Assembly (NCBI RefSeq): GCF_008868125.1
Contig: NZ_WAAQ01000001.1
Location: 1,488,001-1,552,000, forward strand
Source of the DNA: Microbacterium maritypicum
Lineage (GTDB): Bacteria; Actinomycetota; Actinomycetes; Actinomycetales; Microbacteriaceae
Length of the DNA: 64,000 nt
Direction: 5' to 3'
A program made the position numbers and the translations under genes. Shown here piece by piece: positions 38,499 through 47,324 of this stretch. Every line of letters begins with the position of its first letter. The first letter of the stretch is position 1. The notes under the pieces are model-generated. The model saw only the letters and a program-made list of their open reading frames with translations. It was not told where the DNA came from and searched no databases.

Positions 38499-41400
38499 CC
38501 ATGGTCGACACGCTCTTCGGACTCATCCCCGCGGGGTCGCGGGGACAGCAGTGGGTCGCGGAGGAGCTGCAGCTGATCAACTGGGGCGGATACGACGCCG
38601 GCCCCCATCGTGTGCGCTTCTCACCCGACGCGACCCTGCTCTGCGGGGGCTCGGGTTCCGGCAAGTCCACCCTCATGGATGCGTACATCGCCTTGATGAT
38701 GCCCCACACGACGCCGTTCAACGGCGCCTCGAACGGCGGAGTGACGGGTCGCCCTCGCGGCGACGAGCAGCGGAACATCCTCTCCTACGGGCGCGGGAAG
38801 ATCGACGAATCCCGCACCGAGGACGGCACGAAGCTGCGTGTGCTGCGCGGCGACGGCGAAGACACATGGAGTGCGATCGCGACGACGTGGCTCGACCACG
38901 ACGGATCGCGTTTCACCGCGGTGCGCGCGTGGTACATCCCCGCGGATGCTCGCACTCTGGAGGACACGACCCGGGTGCGGGCCACCGTGAACGGGGCATT
39001 CGATCTGGGGCTTCTGGAGAAGGCGGCCACGCAGAGGCTCTCCGATGCGTCGGTACGGGCGACGGGACTGGAGACCCTGGCGACGGACCGCGAGTTCTCG
39101 GCGCGGCTGCAGGCGGTTCTCGGCATCGGGGCGGCAGGTTCCGGTGCGAAGGCGATCAGCCTCCTGGCGAGGATCCAGGCGGGGCAGCAGATCACGACGG
39201 TCGACGATCTGTACAAGAAGCTCGTGTTGGAAGAGCCAGAGACCATGGCCACCGCCGATGCCGTGGTGGCGCATTTCGACGAACTCGAGAGCACGCGCAC
39301 GAGGATGCTCACCGCGAAGCAGCAGGTGAGCGCGCTCGAGCCGATCCGCGGGATCAAGGACCGCATCGCCGCGGCCGCCGAACGCGTGCGGGTGATCGAC
39401 GAGGTCGGCGTCTTCACCGATCCCTCCTCGCTCGCCGCGCTCTGGAACGCGCAGCGGCGCCTGGATCTGCTGCGCGAGGTCGAGGTCGAGCTGGGGGATC
39501 GCACCCGCGCGCTCAGCCTCGCCGTCCGCGAGAAGCGCGCCCTCGTCGATGCCGCCGATCTCGAGCGTGAAGGCCTCCTCGATGTGCTGCGGCAGTCCGG
39601 CGGCGACCGCCTGGAGACCGCACAGCGTGAGCTGCGCGTGGCCGAGCGTCGTCTGGAGGACGTCCGGCGGGAGAGGGCGAAGTTCGACGCGATCGCCGAG
39701 GAGCTCGGGGTGGAGGTCGAGACCGCCGCGCAGTTCGATGCCTTCGTGGCCGGCACCCGGGGCTCATCGCCGAAGTCCGACATCCGCGACGCGCGTGCGG
39801 CCTTCGCGGATGCGGAGACGGCGCGCAGGACCGCCGAGGCCGAGATGCGGAGTCTGCGCGACGAACGCGAGAGGACCATCCGCGTGCGCGGCAGCATCCC
39901 CGCGCACCTCGACGAGTCACGCGCACTGCTCGCACAGGCGGTCGGACTCGCGCCATCGGATCTTCCGTTCGTCGGGGAACTCATCGAAGTGCGCACGGAG
40001 TTCGAGCCATGGCGCGAGGCCTTCAACCTCGCGCTCGGCGGCTTCGCGAGGACGCTTCTGATCGACGTCGAGCATCTGGCAGAGTTCCGTTCGGCCATCA
40101 ACGCGGTGCGCACCCCGGAACGGCTCAATTACGAAGGCGTCCAGACGGGGCTCCCCGAGATGCGGGGCGCCGACCCGAAGACGCTCCCCGGGCGGCTCGA
40201 CCACCTGCCCACGCCCTTCACCGGCTGGCTCCAGCAGAGACTCCAGGAGCGCTTCGGGTACGTCTGCGTGGACTCGTCGTCGCAGCTGGGCGCGCACCAG
40301 AGAGCGCTCACCATCAGCGGTCAGGTCTCGCAGGGGAGTCGCGGCGCGCACGGCGGGCAGGGCCGCGCCAACATGCTGGGCTTCACCAACGACCGTCGTC
40401 TGCGTGAGATCGATGAGCAGCTGCGGCAGCTGAGCGCACGGCATGACGAGTGCGCCGCCTCTGCGGCGGACGCCGAGGCGGCCCTCGACCGGATCGAGGC
40501 GCGGTCGACCGCGTTCGCGAGGATCGATGACCTGACCTGGGAGCAGATCGATGTCGCCGCGGTGGAGGCGGAGCGAGAGCGCTGGGTCGCCGTCGAAGCC
40601 GAGGTCACCACGGCCAGCCCCGAGATCGGCCAGCTCCGGCACCAGGCCGACGACCTGAGGACTCGGGCGGCCCGGCTCCGCGACGACGAGGCGCGTCTGA
40701 GCAATGAGCTCGCACAGACGCAGGATCACTGGGGCCAGGTCACCGACGACGTCGACGCGTGTCAGAGCGTCATCGATGCGGCCGCGGCATCGGGACTCGA
40801 GATGGGGGAGCGGCACGCGTCGTTCCTCGACGGTCGATTCCTGCATTCCGAGACGGGGGACACCCCGTCCGCGGCGGAGCGCCTGACGCACCTGGACACC
40901 GCGCTGAGAACCGCGGCCCAGCGCCTTCACGAGGATCGCCGCGAGGCCGCCGAGGCCCACGAGCAGCAGCGCGAGAGCATGCGACGACTCATGACCGGGT
41001 TCCTGGAGCGGTGGGACAATCTGACGCTCCTGCCGGATCCGGACGCGTCGGTCGGGGAGTTCGAGAGCATTCTGGAGGCGCTCCAGACCAACGGACTGCA
41101 TGAGCTGGAGACCGAGTGGCGCGACAGCCTCCTCAAGCTCTCCGGCAACGATCTGACGAGTCTCGACTCGACGCTCAGCCGTTCGCTGCGCGAGATCAAG
41201 GATCGCATCGATCCCATCAACCGCATCATGGAGGAGCTGCCCTTCTACGATGACGATCACCGCCTGCAGATCACCCCGCGGGAGAATCAGACGGAGGCGC
41301 GCAAGCGCTTCCGACGTGAGCTCCGCGAGGTGCGGGGACTGATCGATGCGGCCTCGACCGATGCGGAACGGGAGGCCGTGTATCGCAAGATGAGCCGCCT

Positions 41401-41854
41401 CATCGCCCGGATGCGTCGGACGGCGCCCGACTTCGCCGAACTCATCGACGTGCGAAACCACGTGCGGGTGAGCGCGGAGCGGGTCACCGCCGCGACACGA
41501 GAGCACGTCGCGCTCTACGATCACATCGGCGAGAAGTCCGGAGGGGAGTCCCAGGAGCTCGTCGCCTTCATCGTCGGCGCTGCTCTGCGCTACCAGCTCG
41601 GAGACGCGGGGGCGGCACGGCCGCGCTACGCGCCGGTCTTCATGGACGAAGCTCTGATCAAGGCGGATGCCCACTTCACCAAGCGCGCGATCGGCGCCTG
41701 GAGAGGACTCGGCTTCCAACTCGTGATCGGTGCGCCGAACGACAAGTACAGCGCGATCGAGCCGCACGTCGATGTCGAGTACAACATCCTCAAAGACACG
41801 CGCGGTCGCTCCTGGGCGAAGGCGAAGGTGGGGCTTCCGCAGGAGGCGGTCTGA
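38495..41854 (+). CDS. jetC: JetC / MksB-type SMC ATPase
   Basis: JetC is the SMC motor that extrudes DNA loops using ATP. The 1119-residue protein has a Walker A at [19 protein letters not shown] (about residue 47). Two long coiled-coil arms (about 285-470 and 640-880, rich in Glu, Arg and Ala) flank a hinge near 530-640 that contains a Gly-rich [20 protein letters not shown]. The C-terminal head has the ABC signature [16 protein letters not shown] (about 1012) and Walker [13 protein letters not shown] (about 1047). The start overlaps jetB (ATGA). No DNA-cleaving jetD gene follows; the next gene is a membrane protein on the other strand. Confidence 0.9.
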   Translation: MTMVDTLFGLIPAGSRGQQWVAEELQLINWGGYDAGPHRVRFSPDATLLCGGSGSGKSTLMDAYIALMMPHTTPFNGASNGGVTGRPRGDEQRNILSYGRGKIDESRTEDGTKLRVLRGDGEDTWSAIATTWLDHDGSRFTAVRAWYIPADARTLEDTTRVRATVNGAFDLGLLEKAATQRLSDASVRATGLETLATDREFSARLQAVLGIGAAGSGAKAISLLARIQAGQQITTVDDLYKKLVLEEPETMATADAVVAHFDELESTRTRMLTAKQQVSALEPIRGIKDRIAAAAERVRVIDEVGVFTDPSSLAALWNAQRRLDLLREVEVELGDRTRALSLAVREKRALVDAADLEREGLLDVLRQSGGDRLETAQRELRVAERRLEDVRRERAKFDAIAEELGVEVETAAQFDAFVAGTRGSSPKSDIRDARAAFADAETARRTAEAEMRSLRDERERTIRVRGSIPAHLDESRALLAQAVGLAPSDLPFVGELIEVRTEFEPWREAFNLALGGFARTLLIDVEHLAEFRSAINAVRTPERLNYEGVQTGLPEMRGADPKTLPGRLDHLPTPFTGWLQQRLQERFGYVCVDSSSQLGAHQRALTISGQVSQGSRGAHGGQGRANMLGFTNDRRLREIDEQLRQLSARHDECAASAADAEAALDRIEARSTAFARIDDLTWEQIDVAAVEAERERWVAVEAEVTTASPEIGQLRHQADDLRTRAARLRDDEARLSNELAQTQDHWGQVTDDVDACQSVIDAAAASGLEMGERHASFLDGRFLHSETGDTPSAAERLTHLDTALRTAAQRLHEDRREAAEAHEQQRESMRRLMTGFLERWDNLTLLPDPDASVGEFESILEALQTNGLHELETEWRDSLLKLSGNDLTSLDSTLSRSLREIKDRIDPINRIMEELPFYDDDHRLQITPRENQTEARKRFRRELREVRGLIDAASTDAEREAVYRKMSRLIARMRRTAPDFAELIDVRNHVRVSAERVTAATREHVALYDHIGEKSGGESQELVAFIVGAALRYQLGDAGAARPRYAPVFMDEALIKADAHFTKRAIGAWRGLGFQLVIGAPNDKYSAIEPHVDVEYNILKDTRGRSWAKAKVGLPQEAV

Positions 41855-41871
41855 GGAGAGGCGGTCTGAGG
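41843..41871 (+). repeat. 14-bp tandem direct repeat across the jetC stop
   Basis: GAGGCGGTCTGAGG occurs at 41843-41856 and again at 41858-41871 (period 15). The first copy contains the jetC stop codon. It may mark a small duplication or a deletion junction at the place where jetD would normally follow. Confidence 0.6.
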
Positions 41872-41893
41872 CGGCCGGTCGTCCTCCGTGCCG

Positions 41894-42730
41894 CTACTCG
41901 CACTCCCCGAGGAAGCCGAGGTAGCAGACGGCCTCGTGGGTGACCGCCGCTTCAAAGTCGTTGTTGGACACCTGCCGCGTCGCGGTCTCGGGCGTGCGGG
42001 TGAGGTGGCCGAAATCGCCGAGCGAGGCGACGACCGAACCCTCCGAATCCTCCGCGCGCATGCGGTCGATCTCGGCGCGGTGCTGTCCGCAGAGGGTCAC
42101 GGCCGCAGGAACGAGTTCGACGCCGGCGCAGGCTCCGGCGTAGTTGACCTCCATCGCATCGATGCAGTCCGTCCAGTCCTGGTCGACGGCGCACGGGCTC
42201 ACTCCGTCGTCCGACACGAGGTACAGGCCGGTCTCGTACTCCTCGCTGTGGAACGTCTCCGGCTTCTCCGGCGAATCGACCTTCGTCCAGTGACGAGCGG
42301 TCGTGAAGGCCACCACCACGATGATGACCGCGATCAGCAGCAATGCACCGACGATCGAAAGCGCCACCCAGAGGCCGACCCGGCTCTTCTTCTGCGGCTC
42401 GCCGGAGGTCGGAGGAACGGCGTGGCCGGCGTATTCCGCCGGGCCTCCGCCGTAGGCCGGGGGAGCGGATGCGAACGCGGCCGCCCGCGCGAAGTCATGC
42501 CCGCCGAGGGGAATCGTCTCGGCGGTCGGCGAGGCGTCCGGCGTCGAGGACGCGTCGACGGCAGGCGCCGTCTGCGGGTTCGTGGACAGCCAGTACTCGT
42601 ACCAGCTCCGGCTGGCCTGCGGGTCGGCGGCGACCTGCTGCGCCTCGGCATCCGTGAGCTGGATGCCCAGTCCCTGCCGGGAGACGGCGTCCAGCAGGGC
42701 GGAACGGAATTCTTCGAGAGACAGCGCCAT
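41894..42730 (-). CDS. Single-pass membrane protein with Cys-rich C-terminal domain, unknown
   Basis: A 278-residue protein that I cannot place in a named family. The N-terminal part (about 1-55, LEEFRSALLDAVSRQGLGIQ to WYEYWLSTN) is a small helical domain. A Pro/Ala/Thr linker leads to one transmembrane helix (VGLWVALSIVGALLLIAVII, about 135-158). The outer part has six Cys (for example CAVDQDWTDC, ACAGVEL, VTLCGQ, CYLGFLGEC), which suggests disulfides outside the cell. ATG 42730 is chosen; an in-frame extension to 42850 overlaps the divergent MFS gene. It faces jetC tail to tail. Confidence 0.75.
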   Translation of the reverse strand: MALSLEEFRSALLDAVSRQGLGIQLTDAEAQQVAADPQASRSWYEYWLSTNPQTAPAVDASSTPDASPTAETIPLGGHDFARAAAFASAPPAYGGGPAEYAGHAVPPTSGEPQKKSRVGLWVALSIVGALLLIAVIIVVVAFTTARHWTKVDSPEKPETFHSEEYETGLYLVSDDGVSPCAVDQDWTDCIDAMEVNYAGACAGVELVPAAVTLCGQHRAEIDRMRAEDSEGSVVASLGDFGHLTRTPETATRQVSNNDFEAAVTHEAVCYLGFLGECE

Positions 42731-42821
42731 GCTCGTGATGATGGCAGATACCGGGCCGTCCGACAATCCGCTCCCGAACGGCGATGTCGCAGGCATCGGG
42801 AAGAATGTCGAGGTGATCGGT

Positions 42822-44096
42822 ATGAGGAGCTTCTGGAACGCGCTGCCCACCGAGGGGCGCTGGTTGCTGTCGACCGTGGCCGTTCAGACGCTCGGGCGCG
42901 GCATGACACTGCCGTTCACGATCATCTACTTCCACGAGGTGCGCGGTTTCGACCTCGGCATCTCGGGGGCACTGATGAGTCTCATCGCGATCACGGGTCT
43001 GGTCGTGACCGGTCCAGGGGGCACTCTGATCGACCGCTTCGGCGCACGGCGGGTGCTGATCGTGGGGCTGCTGTCCATGATCGCCGGATGCACGCTTCTC
43101 GCCTACGCCACGCACCCGGCGGTCGCCGCGGTCGCCGTCATGCTCATCGGCGTGAACTTCGGTGTGTCCTGGCCGGGGTTCAATGCACTCATCGCCACCG
43201 TGGTCGAGGGGGAGGTGCGCCAGCAGTACTTCGGCGTCAACTTCGCACTGGTGAACCTCGGGATCGGCGTCGGAGGAGTTATCGGCGGCTTCTTCGTCGA
43301 TGTCACCGATCCCGCCACCTTCACGACGATCTTCCTCGTCGACGCCGCGAGCGGCCTGATCCCGCTCGCTCTGATTCTCGGGCCGCTCCGCCACGTGCGC
43401 ACGCAGCATGAGGCAGCGGTCGACGCCCCGCCCGTCGGGGGATACCGGGAGATCCTGCGTCGACCCGCCGTGCTGTGGCTGACCCTTCTCACGTTCCTGT
43501 CGGTCTTCATCGGATACGGGCAGATGGAGGCCGGCTTCCCGGCTTTCGCGCGACAGGTCTCCGAGGTCTCCACCCAGGTCGTCGGCATCTCCTTCGCCGT
43601 GAACACCGCGGTCATCGTGCTGCTGCAGTTCGCCGTCCTGAAACTGATCACCGGCAAGAGGCGCACGAGGGTCATGCAGGTGATGGCACTCATCTGGGCG
43701 CTGTCGTGGGTGCTGCTCGGGGCGACCGGATTCCTGCCGGGCACTCTGGTCGCGGCCATCGGGGTGATCGCCTACATGGGCGTCTTCGCGTTCGGGGAGA
43801 CGATGCTGCAGCCCACCGTCCCCGCGATCTACAACGACCTGGCCTCCGACCGTACTCGCGGTCGCTACAACGCCATCAACTCCGCGGCGTTCCAGGGCGG
43901 TGCCATCATGGGGCCGCTCGTCGCCGGCGTCCTGCTCGGCGGTGGGCTGGAGGGCTGGTTCATCGGCCTGATGATCGCGGGGAGCCTCGCTGTCGGGCTG
44001 CTGGCCCTGGTGCTGGAGCGCGCGGTCGACCCGGCGGCCAACGGAGTGGTCGACATCCATCGAATGGAGGAGCCCGACGAGGTCCGCACGCAATAG
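42822..44096 (+). CDS. MFS transporter (12-TM)
   Basis: A 424-residue major facilitator. It begins WNALPTEGRWLLSTVAVQTL, with the motif A loop GTLIDRFGARRVLIVG at about residue 67 and about twelve membrane segments. A central loop near 195-220 is followed by a second half with LKLITGKRRTRVMQVMALI. ATG 42822 has GAGGTGA just upstream. A separate leaderless promoter for the next gene lies in its 3' end. Substrate unknown. Confidence 0.88.
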   Translation: MRSFWNALPTEGRWLLSTVAVQTLGRGMTLPFTIIYFHEVRGFDLGISGALMSLIAITGLVVTGPGGTLIDRFGARRVLIVGLLSMIAGCTLLAYATHPAVAAVAVMLIGVNFGVSWPGFNALIATVVEGEVRQQYFGVNFALVNLGIGVGGVIGGFFVDVTDPATFTTIFLVDAASGLIPLALILGPLRHVRTQHEAAVDAPPVGGYREILRRPAVLWLTLLTFLSVFIGYGQMEAGFPAFARQVSEVSTQVVGISFAVNTAVIVLLQFAVLKLITGKRRTRVMQVMALIWALSWVLLGATGFLPGTLVAAIGVIAYMGVFAFGETMLQPTVPAIYNDLASDRTRGRYNAINSAAFQGGAIMGPLVAGVLLGGGLEGWFIGLMIAGSLAVGLLALVLERAVDPAANGVVDIHRMEEPDEVRTQ

Positions 44097-44105
44097 GCTC
44101 CGATC
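44094..44105 (+). promoter_or_regulatory. Leaderless promoter, TAGGCT
   Basis: TAGGCT (44094-44099), overlapping the stop codon of the MFS gene, lies 6 bases before ATG 44106. Confidence 0.55.
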
Positions 44106-44606
44106 ATGGCTCTGGAGTCTCTTTTCCTCCGACTGGATCGGATCGCCGGCGGGCGGCAGGCGGGCGTCGCCATCAGCGAGGCCGACCGCACGCACCCCAA
44201 GACCGTGCGTGCGTTCACCTGGATCATCTGGCTCCTGGTCGTCGAGCTGATCATCGGGGTCGGCGCCGTCGCCGTCGCACTCGCGTTGGCAGTCGACGGC
44301 GCATCGGTCTCGTTCGCCGTCTGGATGCGCACGCTCGTCGTGCTGGCGATGACCGCGACCCTGTTCTACTTCGCGTGGCGGGCGCAGCGCGGATGGCGGT
44401 GGGCGTATCAGCGTCTGCGCCTGTTCGCGCAGATCTTCCCGGTGATCACGCTCGTGATGGCAGCGATCCCCGGGCTCTACCCACTCTGGATGGTGTCGGA
44501 GCAGATCGTGTTCAGCCTGATCATGATCGGTATCGCCGACTTCCTGACGAGCGATCACATGCGCAGCACCTTCGCGGCGCCCCGCGCCGAGCCCGACGGG
44601 GAATAG
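44106..44606 (+). CDS. Small membrane protein, unknown function
   Basis: A 166-residue protein with four predicted membrane helices (about residues 40-62, 70-90, 106-126 and 128-148; for example TWIIWLLVVELIIGVGAVAV) and a short charged N-terminus. No family recognised. It starts 9 bases after the MFS stop but has its own -10 box. Confidence 0.75.
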   Translation: MALESLFLRLDRIAGGRQAGVAISEADRTHPKTVRAFTWIIWLLVVELIIGVGAVAVALALAVDGASVSFAVWMRTLVVLAMTATLFYFAWRAQRGWRWAYQRLRLFAQIFPVITLVMAAIPGLYPLWMVSEQIVFSLIMIGIADFLTSDHMRSTFAAPRAEPDGE

Positions 44607-44694
44607 CACGACGGCACCCCGCCACGCCACTCCCTTCCGCTGGCAGAAACGGCCGGGCATCCTCGATCGCAGACAGTCGAGGAGGGGAAACACG

Positions 44695-45708
44695 ATGGCA
44701 AGACTCATCCGGGTGGTACCGGGGCAGGATCCGGGCTTCCGGCGCGTGCGATCGGGGTCGGGGTTCCGCTACGTCGATCCGGCAGGGGACACCGCACCCG
44801 AGGCCGATCGTGAGCGTATCCACGATCTCGTGATCCCTCCCGCCTGGCAGGACGTGTGGATCGCGGCCGACCCGCTGGCGCACATCCAAGCTGTGGGGGT
44901 CGACGGTGCCGGGCGCAAGCAGTACCTGTATCACCCGCTGTGGCGTGTGACGCGGGACCGCCGGAAGTTCGTGCGTGCGCTCGATCTCGCGGCCGCCCTT
45001 CCTCGCGCCAGAGCCCAGGTCACCAGGGCGCTCGCGCAGGAGGGGCAGACGAAGGAGCGCGCTCTCGCCATCGCGTTCCGTCTTCTCGACGATGCGGCCC
45101 TGCGCATCGGATCGGAGCGATATCTGGTTCGGCACGGCAGCCGCGGTCTCACGACGCTTCGACGGCGTGATGTGCGCGTGGCGGGCAGCGAGGTCGCCCT
45201 GTCGTTCCCGGCCAAGAGCGGTCGCACGGCATCGATCGAGATCACCGACGAGTCACTCGCCGACGCGCTCACGGACTTCGCGGCCGGGAAGTCGGGGGCC
45301 TTCCTGCTCGCGTACCGCCGGGGACGCCGTCGCATGCGGATCACACCCGCCGAGGTCAACGCCTACTTGCGGGAGGTCACGGGAGCGTCCTTCACCGCGA
45401 AGGACTTCCGCACGCTTCACGGGACGATCATCGCCGCGGATGCCCTCGCGCGGATCGGTGAGCTCGACAGTCGCAACCACCGGAGCCAGGCCGAGCGCCT
45501 CGCCGTGCAGGCGGCGGCGACGGCGCTCGGCAACACCACCGCCGTCGCGCGCGGCAGCTACATCGATCCCCGGGTGTTCAGCCAGTACGCCCGAGGGCGG
45601 ACGCTCGATCTCTCGGTGACGCCCGAGACGGCCATCCGTCGTCTCCTCGGCGGCCCGGAGATCTCCCGGAAGGTCAACCGGCGAGCAGGAGCCAGACGAC
45701 GGCGATGA
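44695..45708 (+). CDS. DNA topoisomerase IB (poxvirus-like)
   Basis: Type IB enzymes relax positive and negative supercoils by nicking one strand through a 3'-phosphotyrosine, without ATP. The 337-residue protein has the N-terminal DNA-binding part (FRYVDPAGDTAPEADRERIH, then IPPAWQDVWIA and GRKQYLYHP) and the catalytic domain with RIGSERY, GLTTLR, FRTLHGTI and the catalytic Tyr in SYIDPRVFSQYARG (about residue 289). GAGGAGGGG lies upstream of ATG 44695. Its last 35 bases overlap the end of the convergent membrane-protein gene. It sits 2.8 kb after the jetABC operon. Confidence 0.93.
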   Translation: MARLIRVVPGQDPGFRRVRSGSGFRYVDPAGDTAPEADRERIHDLVIPPAWQDVWIAADPLAHIQAVGVDGAGRKQYLYHPLWRVTRDRRKFVRALDLAAALPRARAQVTRALAQEGQTKERALAIAFRLLDDAALRIGSERYLVRHGSRGLTTLRRRDVRVAGSEVALSFPAKSGRTASIEITDESLADALTDFAAGKSGAFLLAYRRGRRRMRITPAEVNAYLREVTGASFTAKDFRTLHGTIIAADALARIGELDSRNHRSQAERLAVQAAATALGNTTAVARGSYIDPRVFSQYARGRTLDLSVTPETAIRRLLGGPEISRKVNRRAGARRRR

Positions 45709-46681
45709 GCATCGGGACGAGAGGCGTCGCCACGGCAGCCAGGACCGGCCACCACCGCACGCGTGTGTCGACCCGGCGCGCCCTGGCGGCGAGCGCGTCG
45801 CCGTCGCGGCGGTAGGCCTCCGGATCGAGGGGAGCGGCGGCTTCGTCGCGATAGAGCAGGGTGCGACGTCCGAAGCGGTCATGCAGTGCTGCGATCACGG
45901 TGAGGAACCGGTGCAGCTCTGCGTCGTCGGTCAGGTCGACGGCGGGGAAGTACACGTGCAGCGTGCTGTCGACGATCTCCAGGTCGAGGTCGGCGCTCGC
46001 ATCGAGGAGGATCACCATGAGGTCGGGAGTGAGCACATAGAGCGCATCCGTCTCGTAACCCGTCGGTACCGACACGTCGAAGACGTCGCTGAAATCGCCC
46101 TCGAGTCGGAACCGCGATCGGCCGGTCGGGCGTCGTGGGAGCACACTGAGTGCTCCTCCGCCGCGCCGCGACCGGAGCGTGATCCGCGGCGCCTCGGACG
46201 GCAGTGGGATCCGCACCGCGCGCACCGTGTGCACGGTCGCCCCTTCGCGGTCGCCGACGACGAAGGTGCGCTCGACGCTGTCGAAGGGGATCTCGGAGCG
46301 ACGCCCGTCGAGGTGGTCTCGTGCGGTGCGACTCGCGCGGTCGATCTGCTCGTCGATGGAGCCGCCCCACACGTGGTCACCGATGTCCGCGCGATACTCC
46401 CAGCCGAGTGCCGCGGCGACCGCGGCGAGGGCGGCACGTCGCCGCTGGTGCCGGCGGATGGTGATCGTCGAGGAGGCGACGAGCGCTGCACCGAGGAGAA
46501 TCGCCCCCACCTGGGCGAGCGCGAGGATCGCGCCCGTCAGGCCGAACCCCACGGGCAGCAGGTAGAACGCCAGTGCTCCGGCGATCCCGAGGGTCGCAAG
46601 GGACGCCGCGACGAGGATCAGAGCGCCCCGCGCGCCATCCTCTGCGCGCGGTGCGGTCGCGCCGACCGAGAGCGTCGGCAC
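45674..46681 (-). CDS. Membrane protein, unknown function
   Basis: A 335-residue protein with two N-terminal helices (ALILVAASLATLGIAGALAF and AILALAQVGAILLGAALVAS), a cytoplasmic region of about 200 residues and one C-terminal helix (WWPVLAAVATPLVPMLIAVV). The middle part contains IDEQIDRASRTARDHLDGRR and several beta-rich stretches. No named family recognised; the layout resembles DUF3137-type proteins. The GTG at 46681 lies 2 bases after the stop of the upstream gene, so the two are coupled. Confidence 0.72.
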   Translation of the reverse strand: MPTLSVGATAPRAEDGARGALILVAASLATLGIAGALAFYLLPVGFGLTGAILALAQVGAILLGAALVASSTITIRRHQRRRAALAAVAAALGWEYRADIGDHVWGGSIDEQIDRASRTARDHLDGRRSEIPFDSVERTFVVGDREGATVHTVRAVRIPLPSEAPRITLRSRRGGGALSVLPRRPTGRSRFRLEGDFSDVFDVSVPTGYETDALYVLTPDLMVILLDASADLDLEIVDSTLHVYFPAVDLTDDAELHRFLTVIAALHDRFGRRTLLYRDEAAAPLDPEAYRRDGDALAARARRVDTRVRWWPVLAAVATPLVPMLIAVVWLLLAG

Positions 46682-46683
46682 CG

Positions 46684-47181
46684 TCAGGGCTTGTACACGA
46701 TGGCGATGTTCAGCTGATCGCCCTCGCGGGCCCAGGCGAGCCATCGGGGTTCGCCCGTGCTGGTGAGCCGTTGGATCGGGATGACGTAGACGCCCTGCTC
46801 GGGGCGGCTCAGTGCTCGGAACTCGGGCTTCTTCGAGATCCAGATGGTGCCGCCACCGTCCCAGGGCTCGAGGCAGGTGTAGACGTAGCCGTGCGCGCGC
46901 AGGTTGACCCGGTCCGTGAGGGCTTCCGCCTGCTGCTTCAGCTCCGAGATGATCTCCTCGGGGACCTTCCCGTCGAGGGTGAAGGCCGCCACGTCGTACA
47001 CGTTTCCCTCGCCGTAGTCCCTCGTGGTGAGCAGCGTCAGCTCGGTGACCCCCTTGTCGGAGGCACGGGTCCACAGCGCGTGCGAGTTCTTCGCGCGCTT
47101 GTTCATCAGGAACCCGCCGAAGTTCATTTTCTGGAAGGAGAAGTCGTCGAGCTTCGCCGCGATCTCTGCGCGTGTCGTCAT
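46684..47181 (-). CDS. Uncharacterised soluble protein
   Basis: A 165-residue soluble protein rich in aromatic and charged residues (KLDDFSFQKMNFGGFLMNKR, TLLTTRDYGEGNVYDVAAF, GYVYTCLEPWDGGGTIWISK). No signal peptide or membrane segment. I do not recognise the family. ATG 47181 is preferred over 47190 because AAGGA lies 10 bases upstream of it. It is translated just before the membrane protein gene and is divergent from the STAND regulator. Confidence 0.75.
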   Translation of the reverse strand: MTTRAEIAAKLDDFSFQKMNFGGFLMNKRAKNSHALWTRASDKGVTELTLLTTRDYGEGNVYDVAAFTLDGKVPEEIISELKQQAEALTDRVNLRAHGYVYTCLEPWDGGGTIWISKKPEFRALSRPEQGVYVIPIQRLTSTGEPRWLAWAREGDQLNIAIVYKP

Positions 47182-47312
47182 GGGTGTCATGTCCTTGTCC
47201 GGGAGGTCGGATGGCCTCTCCGTCGAGTGAGCCTAGGGGTGCGGCGCGTCGGTTCGTCCGACTCCGAACGACCCCGAACGAACCCTGTCCGCAGACGCGC
47301 GACAGCGTGCCA

Positions 47313-47324
47313 TAGGCTCGACTC
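47313..47324 (+). promoter_or_regulatory. Leaderless promoter of the STAND gene, TAGGCT
   Basis: TAGGCT (47313-47318) lies 6 bases before ATG 47325. Confidence 0.6.

Noticed and set aside
41855..44600. A hidden or broken jetD near jetC
   Set aside because: All frames on both strands from the end of jetC to the small membrane protein were considered. None shows a DUF3322/DUF2220-like or Toprim-like pattern, and the space is filled by a membrane protein and an MFS transporter.
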